Shown here: one piece after another, positions 1 through 6,245 of the stretch
Layout of the letters: each line of letters starts with the position of its first letter
Numbering within the stretch: the stretch's first letter is position 1
Origin: an uncultured Lachnospiraceae bacterium
GTDB taxonomy: Bacteria; Bacillota; Clostridia; Lachnospirales; Lachnospiraceae
Assembly: GCA_902783445.1 (NCBI GenBank)
Contig: CACZQX010000016.1
Coordinates: 1-9,874, forward strand
Direction: 5' to 3'
DNA length: 9,874 nt
Made by a program: the position numbers and the translations under genes
Notes under the pieces: model-generated
What the model was told of the DNA's origin: nothing
The model's input: the letters and a program-made list of their open reading frames with translations, nothing else
Databases searched by the model: none

Positions 1-37
1 AATTCGTTTGTAAAAAGCAAATAAATATGATAAAATA

Positions 38-70
38 AAAGGTGCGTGGTAACATGCACCTTTATATTTT
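38..70 (+). terminator. Rho-independent terminator of an upstream gene
   Basis: AAAGGTGC at 38-45 pairs with GCACCTTT at 56-63. The inner pairs G46-T55, T47-A54 and G48-C53 extend this to 11 bp around a GTAA loop, a GNRA-type tetraloop. An imperfect T-rich tail (TTTATATTTTT) follows. The gene it ends lies to the left of the window. A GTG inside this hairpin, at 42, is in frame with the mutase gene but is not a credible start, because it sits in the terminator and has no ribosome site. Confidence 0.75.
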
Positions 71-74
71 TGCA

Positions 75-80
75 TATAAT
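75..80 (+). promoter_or_regulatory. Possible -10 box for the mutase-epimerase operon
   Basis: A perfect TATAAT lies just after the upstream terminator and 64 bases before the mutase start. No convincing -35 box sits 16-18 bases upstream, since that stretch falls in the terminator hairpin. A TG dinucleotide at 71-72 is one base off an ideal extended -10 element. The position fits a promoter, but the support is a single hexamer in AT-rich DNA. Confidence 0.35.
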
Positions 81-143
81 CACGAAAGGCCTAAGCGGCG
101 CATTTTCGATGATTTTATTAGATTAAAAAAGGAGAATGGGAAG

Positions 144-1871
144 ATGGGAGAATTATACTTAGAAAAATACAAGCAGTGGTGTGAAAATTCTTTCTTTGAC
201 GAAGCAACAAGAAACGAGCTTAAAGCTCTTACGGATGATAAAGAAATAAAGGAAAGATTCTACAAAGATCTTGAGTTTGGTACCGGCGGACTTCGCGGAC
301 AGCTGGGCGCAGGTACAAACCGTCTTAATATCTATACGGTCAGAAAAGCAAGCCAAGGACTTGCCAATTACATTAACAAACAAGGAAAAAAGGATGCAAA
401 AGTTGTAATAGCATACGATTCAAGACGTATGTCTCCTGAGTTTGCTCTTGAGACAGCTCTTACTTTTGCGGCAAATAACATTAAGGCTTATGTATTTACC
501 AGCCTTCGTCCGACACCGGAGCTTTCATTTGCCGTAAGAAAGCTTGGATGTATCGCCGGCGTTGTAATTACAGCAAGTCATAACCCACCGGAATACAACG
601 GCTATAAGGCTTATTGGGAAGACGGCGCACAGGTATCATTCCCGAGAGACAAAGAAGTAATAGATGAAGTTAATGCGGTTGGCGACTATTCCAATGCAAA
701 GACTATGGATGAAAGCGAAGCAAAGAATAAAGGGCTTCTTGAATATATCGATAAAGAAATCGACGATGCATATATAGAAACCGTAAAAGCCGCAAGTTTA
801 AACGCAAAAGAGCTTAAAGATGAGTGTAAGAATCTTAAAATTGTTTATACACCGCTTCATGGCACGGGACTTATGCCGGTTAAGAGGATTTTGTCGGAAC
901 TTGGTTTCGAAAATGTAAATGTTGTGGAAGAACAAGCAACGCCGGATGGCAACTTCCCGACAGTAGGTTATCCTAACCCTGAAGATCCAAAGGCCTTCGA
1001 GCTTGCTCTTAAAAAGGCAAAAGAAATAGATGCGGATGTAATTCTTGCAACAGACCCGGATGCGGATCGTTTGGGTGTTTACGCAAAAGATACGAAAACA
1101 GGCGAATATGTTAGCTTTACGGGCAACATGTCCGGTATGATAATTGCCGAATATATTTTGAGCCAAAGAAAAGCAAAAGGAACTCTTCCAAAAAACGGAG
1201 CTTTGGTTAAAACAATCGTAACCACAAATTTGGCCGATGCCATTGCAAAAGAGTACGGTGTTGAACTCGTTGAAGTTCTTACAGGCTTTAAATACATAGG
1301 CGAGAGAATTCTTCATTTTGAAAAAACGGGTTGCAATGAGTATGTATTCGGTCTTGAAGAAAGCTATGGCTGCTTAATCGGTACATATGCAAGAGACAAA
1401 GATGCGGTTGCGGCAGTAATGATGCTTTGCGAGGCGGCTGCATTCTACAAAAAGCAAGGTCTCACACTTTGGGATCAGATGCTTAAATTATACGAGAAAT
1501 ACGGTTGCTACAGAGAAGCTTTGGAATCCGTAACAATTAAGGGAATGGACGGTATCGAAAAGATTAAGTCCATGATGAAAGCTTTGAGATGTAGCAAACC
1601 TTCAAAATTGGGTGACTTTGATGTATTGGCGATTCGTGATTACAATTCAAGCGAAAGGGTTGATTTGAAAAGCGGAGAACTTTCAAAAATCGACCTTGTT
1701 AAATCGGATGTTTTGTATTACGAACTTTCGGATAATGCTTGGTGTTGCGTGCGCCCTTCGGGTACAGAACCAAAGATTAAATTCTATATTGGTGCAACGG
1801 GCAACAATATTGATGAAACAGATGCAAAAACAGCTAAAGTTTTGAAAGACCTGCGTGAAATAGCAGGTTAG
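144..1871 (+). CDS. Phosphohexomutase (phosphoglucomutase/phosphomannomutase, alpha-D-phosphohexomutase family)
   Basis: The enzyme interconverts hexose 1- and 6-phosphates, linking glycolysis to sugar-nucleotide, glycogen and envelope-polysaccharide synthesis in the cytoplasm. All four family signatures are visible, numbered from the start chosen here: GTGGLRG at residues 46-52; the active-site loop TASHNPPEYNGYK with phosphoserine Ser145; the Mg2+ loop DPDADR at 304-309; the sugar-specificity loop GLEESYG at 403-409; and the phosphate-binding RPSGTEPK at 537-544. The 575-residue length matches the long Firmicutes PgcA-type enzymes of about 580 residues, not the roughly 450-residue GlmM type. 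The frame is open back to a GTG at 42, but ATG 144 is preferred: AAAAAAGGAG ends at 134, 9 bases before it, and the earlier start lies in a terminator. It is cotranscribed with the epimerase-like gene 9 bases downstream. Glucose versus mannose preference cannot be read from the sequence. The symbol pgcA is plausible but not proven. Confidence 0.93.
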   Translation: MGELYLEKYKQWCENSFFDEATRNELKALTDDKEIKERFYKDLEFGTGGLRGQLGAGTNRLNIYTVRKASQGLANYINKQGKKDAKVVIAYDSRRMSPEFALETALTFAANNIKAYVFTSLRPTPELSFAVRKLGCIAGVVITASHNPPEYNGYKAYWEDGAQVSFPRDKEVIDEVNAVGDYSNAKTMDESEAKNKGLLEYIDKEIDDAYIETVKAASLNAKELKDECKNLKIVYTPLHGTGLMPVKRILSELGFENVNVVEEQATPDGNFPTVGYPNPEDPKAFELALKKAKEIDADVILATDPDADRLGVYAKDTKTGEYVSFTGNMSGMIIAEYILSQRKAKGTLPKNGALVKTIVTTNLADAIAKEYGVELVEVLTGFKYIGERILHFEKTGCNEYVFGLEESYGCLIGTYARDKDAVAAVMMLCEAAAFYKKQGLTLWDQMLKLYEKYGCYREALESVTIKGMDGIEKIKSMMKALRCSKPSKLGDFDVLAIRDYNSSERVDLKSGELSKIDLVKSDVLYYELSDNAWCCVRPSGTEPKIKFYIGATGNNIDETDAKTAKVLKDLREIAG

Positions 1872-1880
1872 GAGGCAGGT

Positions 1881-2816
1881 ATGAAAAGCGCATTGGTTGG
1901 ATACACGGGATTTGTGGGATCAAATCTCATGGCTTCAAGAAAATTCGACGCGGTATATAACTCTAAGAATATAAAATCAGCTTACGGAACAAGACCCGAT
2001 ATATTGTTTTTTGCCGGGCTTAGGGCGGAAAAATTCATAGCAAACGTTTTTCCCGAAAAGGATTATTTTGATATATTCACGGCAATGAATAATATAAAGC
2101 AAATTAATCCAAAAAGGCTGGTTCTTATTTCCACTATAGATGTTTACAGATCATCGATTAATGTTGATGAAAATACTAAAATGAGTAAAAGAGGTCTTCT
2201 TCCTTACGGAGAAAACAGACTTGAGTTTGAAGAATGGGTTGAGGAAGAATTTAAAGACCATTTGATAGTCAGACTTCCGGCACTTTACGGAATTAACCTT
2301 AAAAAGAACTTTATCTTTGATATGATTAATTATATACCCGAAGTGTTAAATTCAAAAAAATACAGAGAATTGTTGGCTAAGGATTCAAAGCTTAGCGAGT
2401 ATTATACTCAAAGCGAAGCGGGCTTTTTAAAGTGCCGTAAGCTTACAAAAGAAGAGCGCAGCGAACTAAAAAAGATCTTTAAGGAAGTTGGTTTCAGTGC
2501 ACTTAACTTTACCGACAGCAGAGGCTTGTATCAATTCTTTAATTTGTCTCATTTATGGCAGCATATACAGTTGGCATTAAAAGAGAATATCAAAAAAATA
2601 AATATGGCCGTTGAACCCGTAAGAATCGATGAGCTTTACAGATATGTATTTAATGATGATTTTGTAAATGAAGTTCTTGAAATAGCTCCGGTACAGAACT
2701 TCAAAACCATATACTCGGACAAACTTGGGGGCAAAGACGGCTACATCGTCGACAAATCAATCGTTTTGAACGAAATAAAAGAATTTGTCCAGGGCGCTAT
2801 TTCTGAAAGATATTAG
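1881..2816 (+). CDS. NAD(P)-dependent epimerase/dehydratase-like Rossmann protein (atypical extended SDR)
   Basis: The N-terminus carries a dinucleotide-binding GxxGxxG motif (G7, G10, G13 in GYTGFVGSN) typical of extended short-chain dehydrogenases that act on nucleotide sugars. A strand ending in LVLISTIDVY (80-89) carries the usual Ser/Thr position. The catalytic YxxxK is replaced by Tyr109-GEN-Arg113. The segment RLPALYG (131-137) matches the family's post-catalytic strand. Residues about 150-215 form a charged, helical-looking stretch that I do not recognise, and the C-terminal domain is poorly conserved. The 311-residue length is normal for the superfamily. GGAGG at 1871-1875 overlaps the final base of the mutase stop and lies 5 bases before the ATG, so the two genes form one transcript and translation may be coupled. 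Substrate unknown. The mutase partner suggests a hexose phosphate or nucleotide-sugar pathway (inference). With Arg in place of Lys it could be catalytically altered. Confidence 0.75.
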   Translation: MKSALVGYTGFVGSNLMASRKFDAVYNSKNIKSAYGTRPDILFFAGLRAEKFIANVFPEKDYFDIFTAMNNIKQINPKRLVLISTIDVYRSSINVDENTKMSKRGLLPYGENRLEFEEWVEEEFKDHLIVRLPALYGINLKKNFIFDMINYIPEVLNSKKYRELLAKDSKLSEYYTQSEAGFLKCRKLTKEERSELKKIFKEVGFSALNFTDSRGLYQFFNLSHLWQHIQLALKENIKKINMAVEPVRIDELYRYVFNDDFVNEVLEIAPVQNFKTIYSDKLGGKDGYIVDKSIVLNEIKEFVQGAISERY

Positions 2817-2821
2817 TGCAA

Positions 2822-2849
2822 ACGACAGCCGTTACGACAGTCTGACTGT
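2822..2849. repeat. Short direct repeat plus 13-bp palindrome after the epimerase-like gene
   Basis: ACGACAG occurs at 2822-2828 and again at 2834-2840, exactly 12 bases apart. The second copy runs into the near-perfect palindrome ACAGTC-T-GACTGT (2837-2849). It sits just after the epimerase-like stop and ahead of the terminator, so in RNA it would form a small extra hairpin. No function is assigned. Confidence 0.45.
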
Positions 2850-2862
2850 GGATACGAATAAT

Positions 2863-2907
2863 AAAAGGATATGTCTTAGGAATTAATTCCCAAGATATAT
2901 CCTTTTT
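2863..2907. terminator. Bidirectional intrinsic terminator between convergent genes
   Basis: AAAAGGATATGTCTTAGG (2863-2880) pairs with the 3' arm ending CCTTTT across an AATTAATT loop. The stem is about 18 bp with one mismatch and one G-T pair. T runs on the + side (CCTTTTT) and A runs on the left (T on the minus strand) let it act in both directions. It ends the mutase-epimerase operon and probably also the transporter gene transcribed from the right. Confidence 0.82.
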
Positions 2908-2974
2908 AAGTCTTCATCCATAGTGGATGCTGTCTCCAATCATGTGTTTGATTGTTTGCTGTATGCAGGTTTAA

Positions 2975-4213
2975 TTATTTCTCGACCTGTTTATTGCCCA
3001 CCAGTTTGAAACAAATAATCAAAGCAGCCACATACATTATAAGAGTCGCTATAAGGATGTAGTCGTAAGTTCTGCCGGTGTTTGACAGGATGATTTCCGA
3101 CATGTTGTTGCCGGTGATACCCGCAACTGCCCAAGCGGATAAAGCAAGTCCGTGTATTTTACTGATACTTTCCATTCCGAAGCGTGATGAAAGCAATGCC
3201 GGAAGTGTGGAAAAACCGCCACCGTAACCTGCATTAACGATTATTAAAAGGGCGATTACGATTCCACCAAAAGCCGCAACTTTTACACCGTTTGAAATTG
3301 AGAATGTAAATAATGCAATGGCTGTAATTATAATTGAGCTTGCAAATATAATTTTATAGACAGTGTTTCGGTCTTTCATTTTATCCGAAATCGTTGAAAA
3401 ACCGATTCTACCTCCCGCATTGAAAGCAGCGGTTATACTTGGCACCACGGATATGACCGTAGTAAGGGCTATGCTTGTTGCAAAGGCGGTTCCCAAAATT
3501 TGTTTTTCATATGTAATAAGGGCAAGGCCGCAATGAATGTTAATAAAGAACATAAGCCAAATGCCCACGAATGTCTTGTTTTTGAACATATTCTTTGTTC
3601 TGAATTTCAAATTGCTTTCAACGGGTTCAACCCAATCATCCGGTTTCTTAAGAAGAAAGTGACCCAGCATCATTGCCGCAAAATAAACAATTCCAAGAAT
3701 AAAGAACATTTCCGCTATACCAAAGTTTGCCTGCAATTTTTCCATTATCGGTGTGGCGATGGCTTTTGCAAGGCCGAATCCCATGATGGATATGCCGGTT
3801 GCAAGGCCTTTTTGTTTGTGAAACCAAAGCATCAAGGTTTTAACGGGTGTAAGGTAGCCTATTCCCAGGCCGATACCCATGATACAGCCGTAACAAATAA
3901 AGATACCTATTAAAGCAAGAGGACCGGTGGCGAATTTAATAAATACACCGGTTCCTATCATTCCGGCTGTGAAACATAAACAGGAAATTAAAGAAGAAGC
4001 GTGAATATTTCGCTCTACAAGGCGTCCCGCAAAAGCGGCAGACATACCCAAAAAGAAAATTGCCAAAGAAAAAGCCCATCCTACAGCAAATGTGCTCATA
4101 CCTATTTGTTCGGCGATTGCCTCTTTAAAGGTTGACCAACAATATACCGTACCGATGGAACAATGAATCAAAAGTGCAGGTACTGCTGCACGCATCCATT
4201 TGTTGTTTAACAT
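2975..4213 (-). CDS. MFS transporter of the oxalate/formate antiporter (OFA) family
   Basis: A 412-residue, 12-helix major facilitator, normal for the OFA family (about 400-430). OFA hallmarks, numbered from the chosen start: GRLVER after helix 2 (63-68), GIGLGIGYLTPVKTLMLWF then KGLATGISIMGFGL (about 113-148), NAGGRIGFSTISDKMKDRN in the central loop (265-283), and GYGGGFSTLPALLSSRFG with GLALSAWAVAGITGN near the end (about 329-369). OxlT-type members exchange carboxylates such as oxalate and formate; the substrate here is not proven. Two in-frame ATGs (4219 and 4213) read Met-His-Met. The AAAGGAGG at 4220-4227 touches the first and lies 6 bases from the second, so the second is the likely start. 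The gene is single, has its own sigma-70 promoter and an apparent ZTP-type riboswitch leader. A link to formate and one-carbon supply is inferred from that leader. Confidence 0.88.
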   Translation of the reverse strand: MLNNKWMRAAVPALLIHCSIGTVYCWSTFKEAIAEQIGMSTFAVGWAFSLAIFFLGMSAAFAGRLVERNIHASSLISCLCFTAGMIGTGVFIKFATGPLALIGIFICYGCIMGIGLGIGYLTPVKTLMLWFHKQKGLATGISIMGFGLAKAIATPIMEKLQANFGIAEMFFILGIVYFAAMMLGHFLLKKPDDWVEPVESNLKFRTKNMFKNKTFVGIWLMFFINIHCGLALITYEKQILGTAFATSIALTTVISVVPSITAAFNAGGRIGFSTISDKMKDRNTVYKIIFASSIIITAIALFTFSISNGVKVAAFGGIVIALLIIVNAGYGGGFSTLPALLSSRFGMESISKIHGLALSAWAVAGITGNNMSEIILSNTGRTYDYILIATLIMYVAALIICFKLVGNKQVEK

Positions 4214-4227
4214 ATGCATCCTCCTTT
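4214..4227 (-). promoter_or_regulatory. Ribosome binding site that decides the OFA transporter start, with possible masking
   Basis: On the minus strand AAAGGAGG is followed directly by ATG-CAT-ATG. Spacing is 0 to the first ATG and 6 bases to the second, so the second is favoured. GGAGGATG (4217-4224) is complementary at 7 of 8 positions to CATCCCCC (plus-strand 4255-4262) in the leader, which would hide both the site and the first ATG. Confidence 0.7.
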
Positions 4228-4233
4228 ACTAAA

Positions 4234-4321
4234 GCCCAGACGGTCGGCTAAACTGGGGGATGATATACCCGCAGCGACTTACCGCACTGTGTATACTCAC
4301 ATAATCCGTCAGCGATAAGTC
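4234..4321 (-). ncRNA. Putative ZMP/ZTP (pfl-motif) riboswitch in the OFA transporter leader
   Basis: Read on the minus strand. P1: GACTTATCGC (4321-4312) pairs with GCGGTAAGTC (4285-4276), 10 bp with one G-U. Inside it are the J1/2 sequence TGACGG and a small TGTG/CACA hairpin (P2-like). A linker of about 27 bases follows. The 3' domain is GCCGACCGTCTGGGC (4248-4234), very close to the conserved GCCGnCCGCCUGGGC of the pfl motif. GACGG in J1/2 (4310-4306) is perfectly complementary to CCGTC in the 3' loop (4243-4239), the position of the family's diagnostic pseudoknot. Here the loop C-to-T change is matched on the partner strand, as compensatory pairing would predict. Known family members sense ZMP/ZTP, which accumulate when 10-formyl-tetrahydrofolate is short, and usually control purine and one-carbon genes. 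The identification comes from remembered consensus, not from a model search. Confidence 0.72.
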
Positions 4322-4342
4322 TATCAATAGTTTTCTAATAAA

Positions 4343-4371
4343 AGTATAAGGGCATAAAAAAGAAAAGTCAA
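4343..4371 (-). promoter_or_regulatory. Sigma-70 type promoter of the OFA transporter
   Basis: On the minus strand TTGACT (4371-4366) and TATACT (4348-4343) are separated by exactly 17 bases, each one base from consensus. Transcription would begin near 4336, about 15 bases before the first P1 base of the riboswitch. The leader RNA would therefore consist almost wholly of the riboswitch and its expression platform. Confidence 0.8.
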
Positions 4372-4545
4372 TTTTGTTTATTTTTTAACAAACTTGGATA
4401 ACATAAAAAAATAGTTGGGTATTTTCAACAAAATAAGATTTAAAAATATATAAATATTTTTCAAAGGAAAAAAGACGAAAAAGGGCGAAAATATGCTAAA
4501 GACAGCATTGTACGAGCTGGAATAATAAGATTTTCTTATGACACA

Positions 4546-4570
4546 TAAAGTAATTTTAATATTTACTTTA
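4546..4570. repeat. Inverted repeat upstream of the second MFS transporter
   Basis: TAAAGTAA (4546-4553) and TTACTTTA (4563-4570) form a perfect 8-bp inverted repeat with a 9-base spacer, overlapping the possible -35 box at 4562-4567. Its geometry fits a dimer operator, and a PucR-type regulator gene lies nearby. The DNA is so AT-rich that chance is possible. Confidence 0.35.
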
Positions 4571-4590
4571 CTGTGCAAGATTGCTAAAAT
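4562..4590 (+). promoter_or_regulatory. Candidate promoter of the second MFS transporter
   Basis: TTTACT (4562-4567) and TAAAAT (4585-4590) are 17 bases apart, matching 4 of 6 and 5 of 6 consensus positions. Other AT-rich -10-like hexamers exist closer to the gene (for example TATTAT at 4628-4633), so the choice is tentative. Confidence 0.35.
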
Positions 4591-4656
4591 ATATGTGTGG
4601 GTAATTTTAAAGTATAGCTAATGTGTATATTATTTTTATAAGGGAGGTCTTATAGT

Positions 4657-6108
4657 ATGGAAACAGGTAAAAAAAGTATCGGTTTCGGAGCCCGCGGTTG
4701 GCTTCTCATCGTCTACCAGTTCATCGCGTTTGTAGTATATACAGCGTTCACGAACTATCCACTTAACATTTTATCGGGTTTATATGATCAGGAAGCCGGT
4801 GAAGCAATTTCCAATCAGGAAGTATCAACAATTTATACTTTGGGTATGATTGTAGGTGTTGTTTTACAGTTGATACTTGCTTCATTCGTAGGAAAGATGA
4901 AGAGCATCAAATGGATGGGTCTTGTTATCGGAGCCCTTGGTCTCATCTTCTCAATTCTTGTAGCAGTTATACCAATGTATGGTAAAAACCCTGTTTGGGC
5001 AGCATGCTACTTCTTGGATAACGTATTTATCACAATGTGGTGTACATTTGCAATCGGTATCTTGGTTGGACAATGGTTCCCAACAAGAAAAGGTACGGTT
5101 ATGGGTATCGCTACAATAGCTTTCCCATTTGCTAATGCTATCATTGGTGTATTTGCAAGTAATGTTATGGGTGCTGTTGATGAAATGTTGTTCATCCCTA
5201 AAGTATTCCTTGGTGATTACTCACCTGTATTGAAAGCATTCTTACCTTTCATCATTGCAGGTGTTATTGCTTGGATTATAGCAGCAGTATTTCTTAAAGA
5301 TTATCCTGAACAGTGTGGAGCATACAGAGATAATGATAAAGGCTTAACACCTGAAATTGCTCAGAAGATGATGCTTGAAGAAATTGAAAACAAGAAAACA
5401 TCAGTATGGAAACTTAATCATACAATTATTAGTCGTGATTTCTGGTTCATAACAATTCCTATGGGCGTACTTCTTATGTTCTCTGTAGGTATGATGACAC
5501 AGACAAGTAACATCCTTTCGGTTTATGGATGGGGTTCGGCTGATTCTGAAATTTATGGTGCACAGAACGCAGCAATGTATGGAATTATCATGCTTGTAAT
5601 TGCTATATGCGGTGCTGTCGGCAGTTTCATCCTTGGTGTTATTGATACAAAGATTGGTACAAAGAAAGCTGTCGTAATCGCACTTGTATTCATGTTGCTT
5701 GCAGGTGTATTCGGTATCATTCCTAACGGCGGATGCCTTATCGTTGCTCTTATCTGCCTCGGTATATTTATGGGTGCTTCTTCAAACTTTACGGTTTCGG
5801 CAGCAGCTCAGTACTGGAGACGTGAAGATTTTGGTTCGGTATTTGCAGCAATTAACCCAATCGCTAATATCATCTGTCAGGTAGGTCCTGTACTTATAGC
5901 TATCCTTTGGGGCGTTGGTGCAGCTGCTTCGGTGACAGGAGCTTCATTCGGCGGTAACCAGTATGTATTCGTTGTAGCAGCAATCTTTGCAGGTATTTCA
6001 ATTGTTCTTACATGCTTCTTCAGTGCAAAACATGTTAAAGAAGTTGATGACAAGTTCAGAACTAAAGCCGGCAAACCATTGGATGACGAATTAGTAGGAC
6101 GTAAATAG
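4657..6108 (+). CDS. MFS transporter, substrate unknown
   Basis: A 483-residue integral membrane protein with about 12 hydrophobic helices, longer than the OFA transporter on its left. Helix 1 begins near residue 14 (GWLLIVYQFIAFVVYTAF), with an outward loop at about 36-55. WFPTRKGTVMG at 140-150 is an MFS loop motif. LKDYPEQCGAYRDNDKG (213-229) opens a charged central cytoplasmic loop that runs to about residue 260. GVIDTKIGTKKAV (327-339) is the second-half motif A equivalent. The tail is hydrophilic. These features are shared with a group of uncharacterised clostridial transporters distantly related to the OFA and carboxylate branch. AGGGAGGT at 4641-4648 gives a 9-base spacing (GGAGG to ATG) and supports this start. 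It is monocistronic, ends at the strong terminator at 6199-6238, and faces the GGDEF-PucR operon, which may regulate it (inference from position only). Confidence 0.82.
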   Translation: METGKKSIGFGARGWLLIVYQFIAFVVYTAFTNYPLNILSGLYDQEAGEAISNQEVSTIYTLGMIVGVVLQLILASFVGKMKSIKWMGLVIGALGLIFSILVAVIPMYGKNPVWAACYFLDNVFITMWCTFAIGILVGQWFPTRKGTVMGIATIAFPFANAIIGVFASNVMGAVDEMLFIPKVFLGDYSPVLKAFLPFIIAGVIAWIIAAVFLKDYPEQCGAYRDNDKGLTPEIAQKMMLEEIENKKTSVWKLNHTIISRDFWFITIPMGVLLMFSVGMMTQTSNILSVYGWGSADSEIYGAQNAAMYGIIMLVIAICGAVGSFILGVIDTKIGTKKAVVIALVFMLLAGVFGIIPNGGCLIVALICLGIFMGASSNFTVSAAAQYWRREDFGSVFAAINPIANIICQVGPVLIAILWGVGAAASVTGASFGGNQYVFVVAAIFAGISIVLTCFFSAKHVKEVDDKFRTKAGKPLDDELVGRK

Positions 6109-6144
6109 TTTTTTTAAGTACTTACCCACGCAAGATAAGGTGGT

Positions 6145-6160
6145 ATTACCGAAAGGTAAT
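6145..6160 (+). other. GNRA-capped hairpin in the 3' untranslated region of the second transporter
   Basis: ATTACC and GGTAAT form a perfect 6-bp stem around a GAAA tetraloop. It sits 37 bases past the transporter stop and 38 bases before the terminator hairpin. It has no T tail, so it is not itself a terminator. It may stabilise the mRNA end. Confidence 0.45.
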
Positions 6161-6198
6161 TGTGTGTTGATTAAATAAAAATTGAATATAGTTAAAAT

Positions 6199-6238
6199 AA
6201 AGGAACCGGTTTTTATAACCGGTTCCTTTTTCTTTTTT
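6199..6238. terminator. Strong bidirectional intrinsic terminator
   Basis: AAAGGAACCGGTT (6199-6211) and AACCGGTTCCTTT (6217-6229) form a perfect 13-bp stem with a TTTAT loop. TTTTTCTTTTTT follows on the + strand and an A-rich run precedes it, giving a U tract on the minus strand. It lies between the stop of the second transporter (6108) and the stop of the PucR-type gene (6246), and serves both convergent transcripts. Confidence 0.93.
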
Positions 6239-6245
6239 CCCAAAT

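Larger units (their letters stand above)
4372..4656. other. AT-rich intergenic region between the divergent transporter genes
   Basis: About 285 bases without a convincing gene. It holds the upstream side of the OFA promoter, several AT-rich inverted repeats (ATAAGA-TTT-TCTTAT at 4525-4539; TAAAGTAA/TTACTTTA at 4546-4570) and two copies of GTAATTTTAA (4550-4559 and 4601-4610). A candidate promoter for the second transporter is at 4562-4590. A 66-codon open frame on the minus strand is low-complexity and is not called. No RNA gene was recognised. Confidence 0.6.

Noticed and set aside
42..143. Upstream GTG extension of the mutase gene by 34 codons
   Set aside because: The GTG is inside a terminator hairpin, has no ribosome site, and the added residues do not resemble the family. 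ATG 144 has an ideal Shine-Dalgarno.
798..1316. 172-codon open frame antisense to the mutase gene
   Set aside because: It covers the conserved Mg2+ and sugar loops of the mutase on the other strand; Cys/Phe-rich shadow with no recognisable family.
2915..2929. CATCC-ATAGT-GGATG hairpin as a separate terminator of the OFA gene
   Set aside because: The stem is only 5 bp and no U run follows on the minus strand. The large hairpin at 2863-2907 is a better terminator.
3500..3913. 137-codon open frame antisense to the OFA transporter
   Set aside because: Antisense shadow of a clear membrane-protein gene, with no domain resemblance.
4234..4321. Alternative riboswitch classes (tetrahydrofolate, guanidine-I, SAM) for the transporter leader
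   Set aside because: None of their conserved cores as I recall them is visible, whereas the 3' box and pseudoknot of the pfl motif are.
4378..4578. 66-codon open frame on the minus strand
   Set aside because: It encodes a low-complexity Phe/Ile/Lys-rich peptide from AT-rich intergenic DNA, overlaps the repeats there, and has no clear ribosome site.
6131..6165. T-box-like string AAGGTGGTATTACCG ahead of a strong terminator
   Set aside because: It resembles the T-box antiterminator core, but the spacing is wrong (an extra TT before ACCG), the upstream space is filled by the transporter gene so no specifier stem can exist, and no + strand gene follows.
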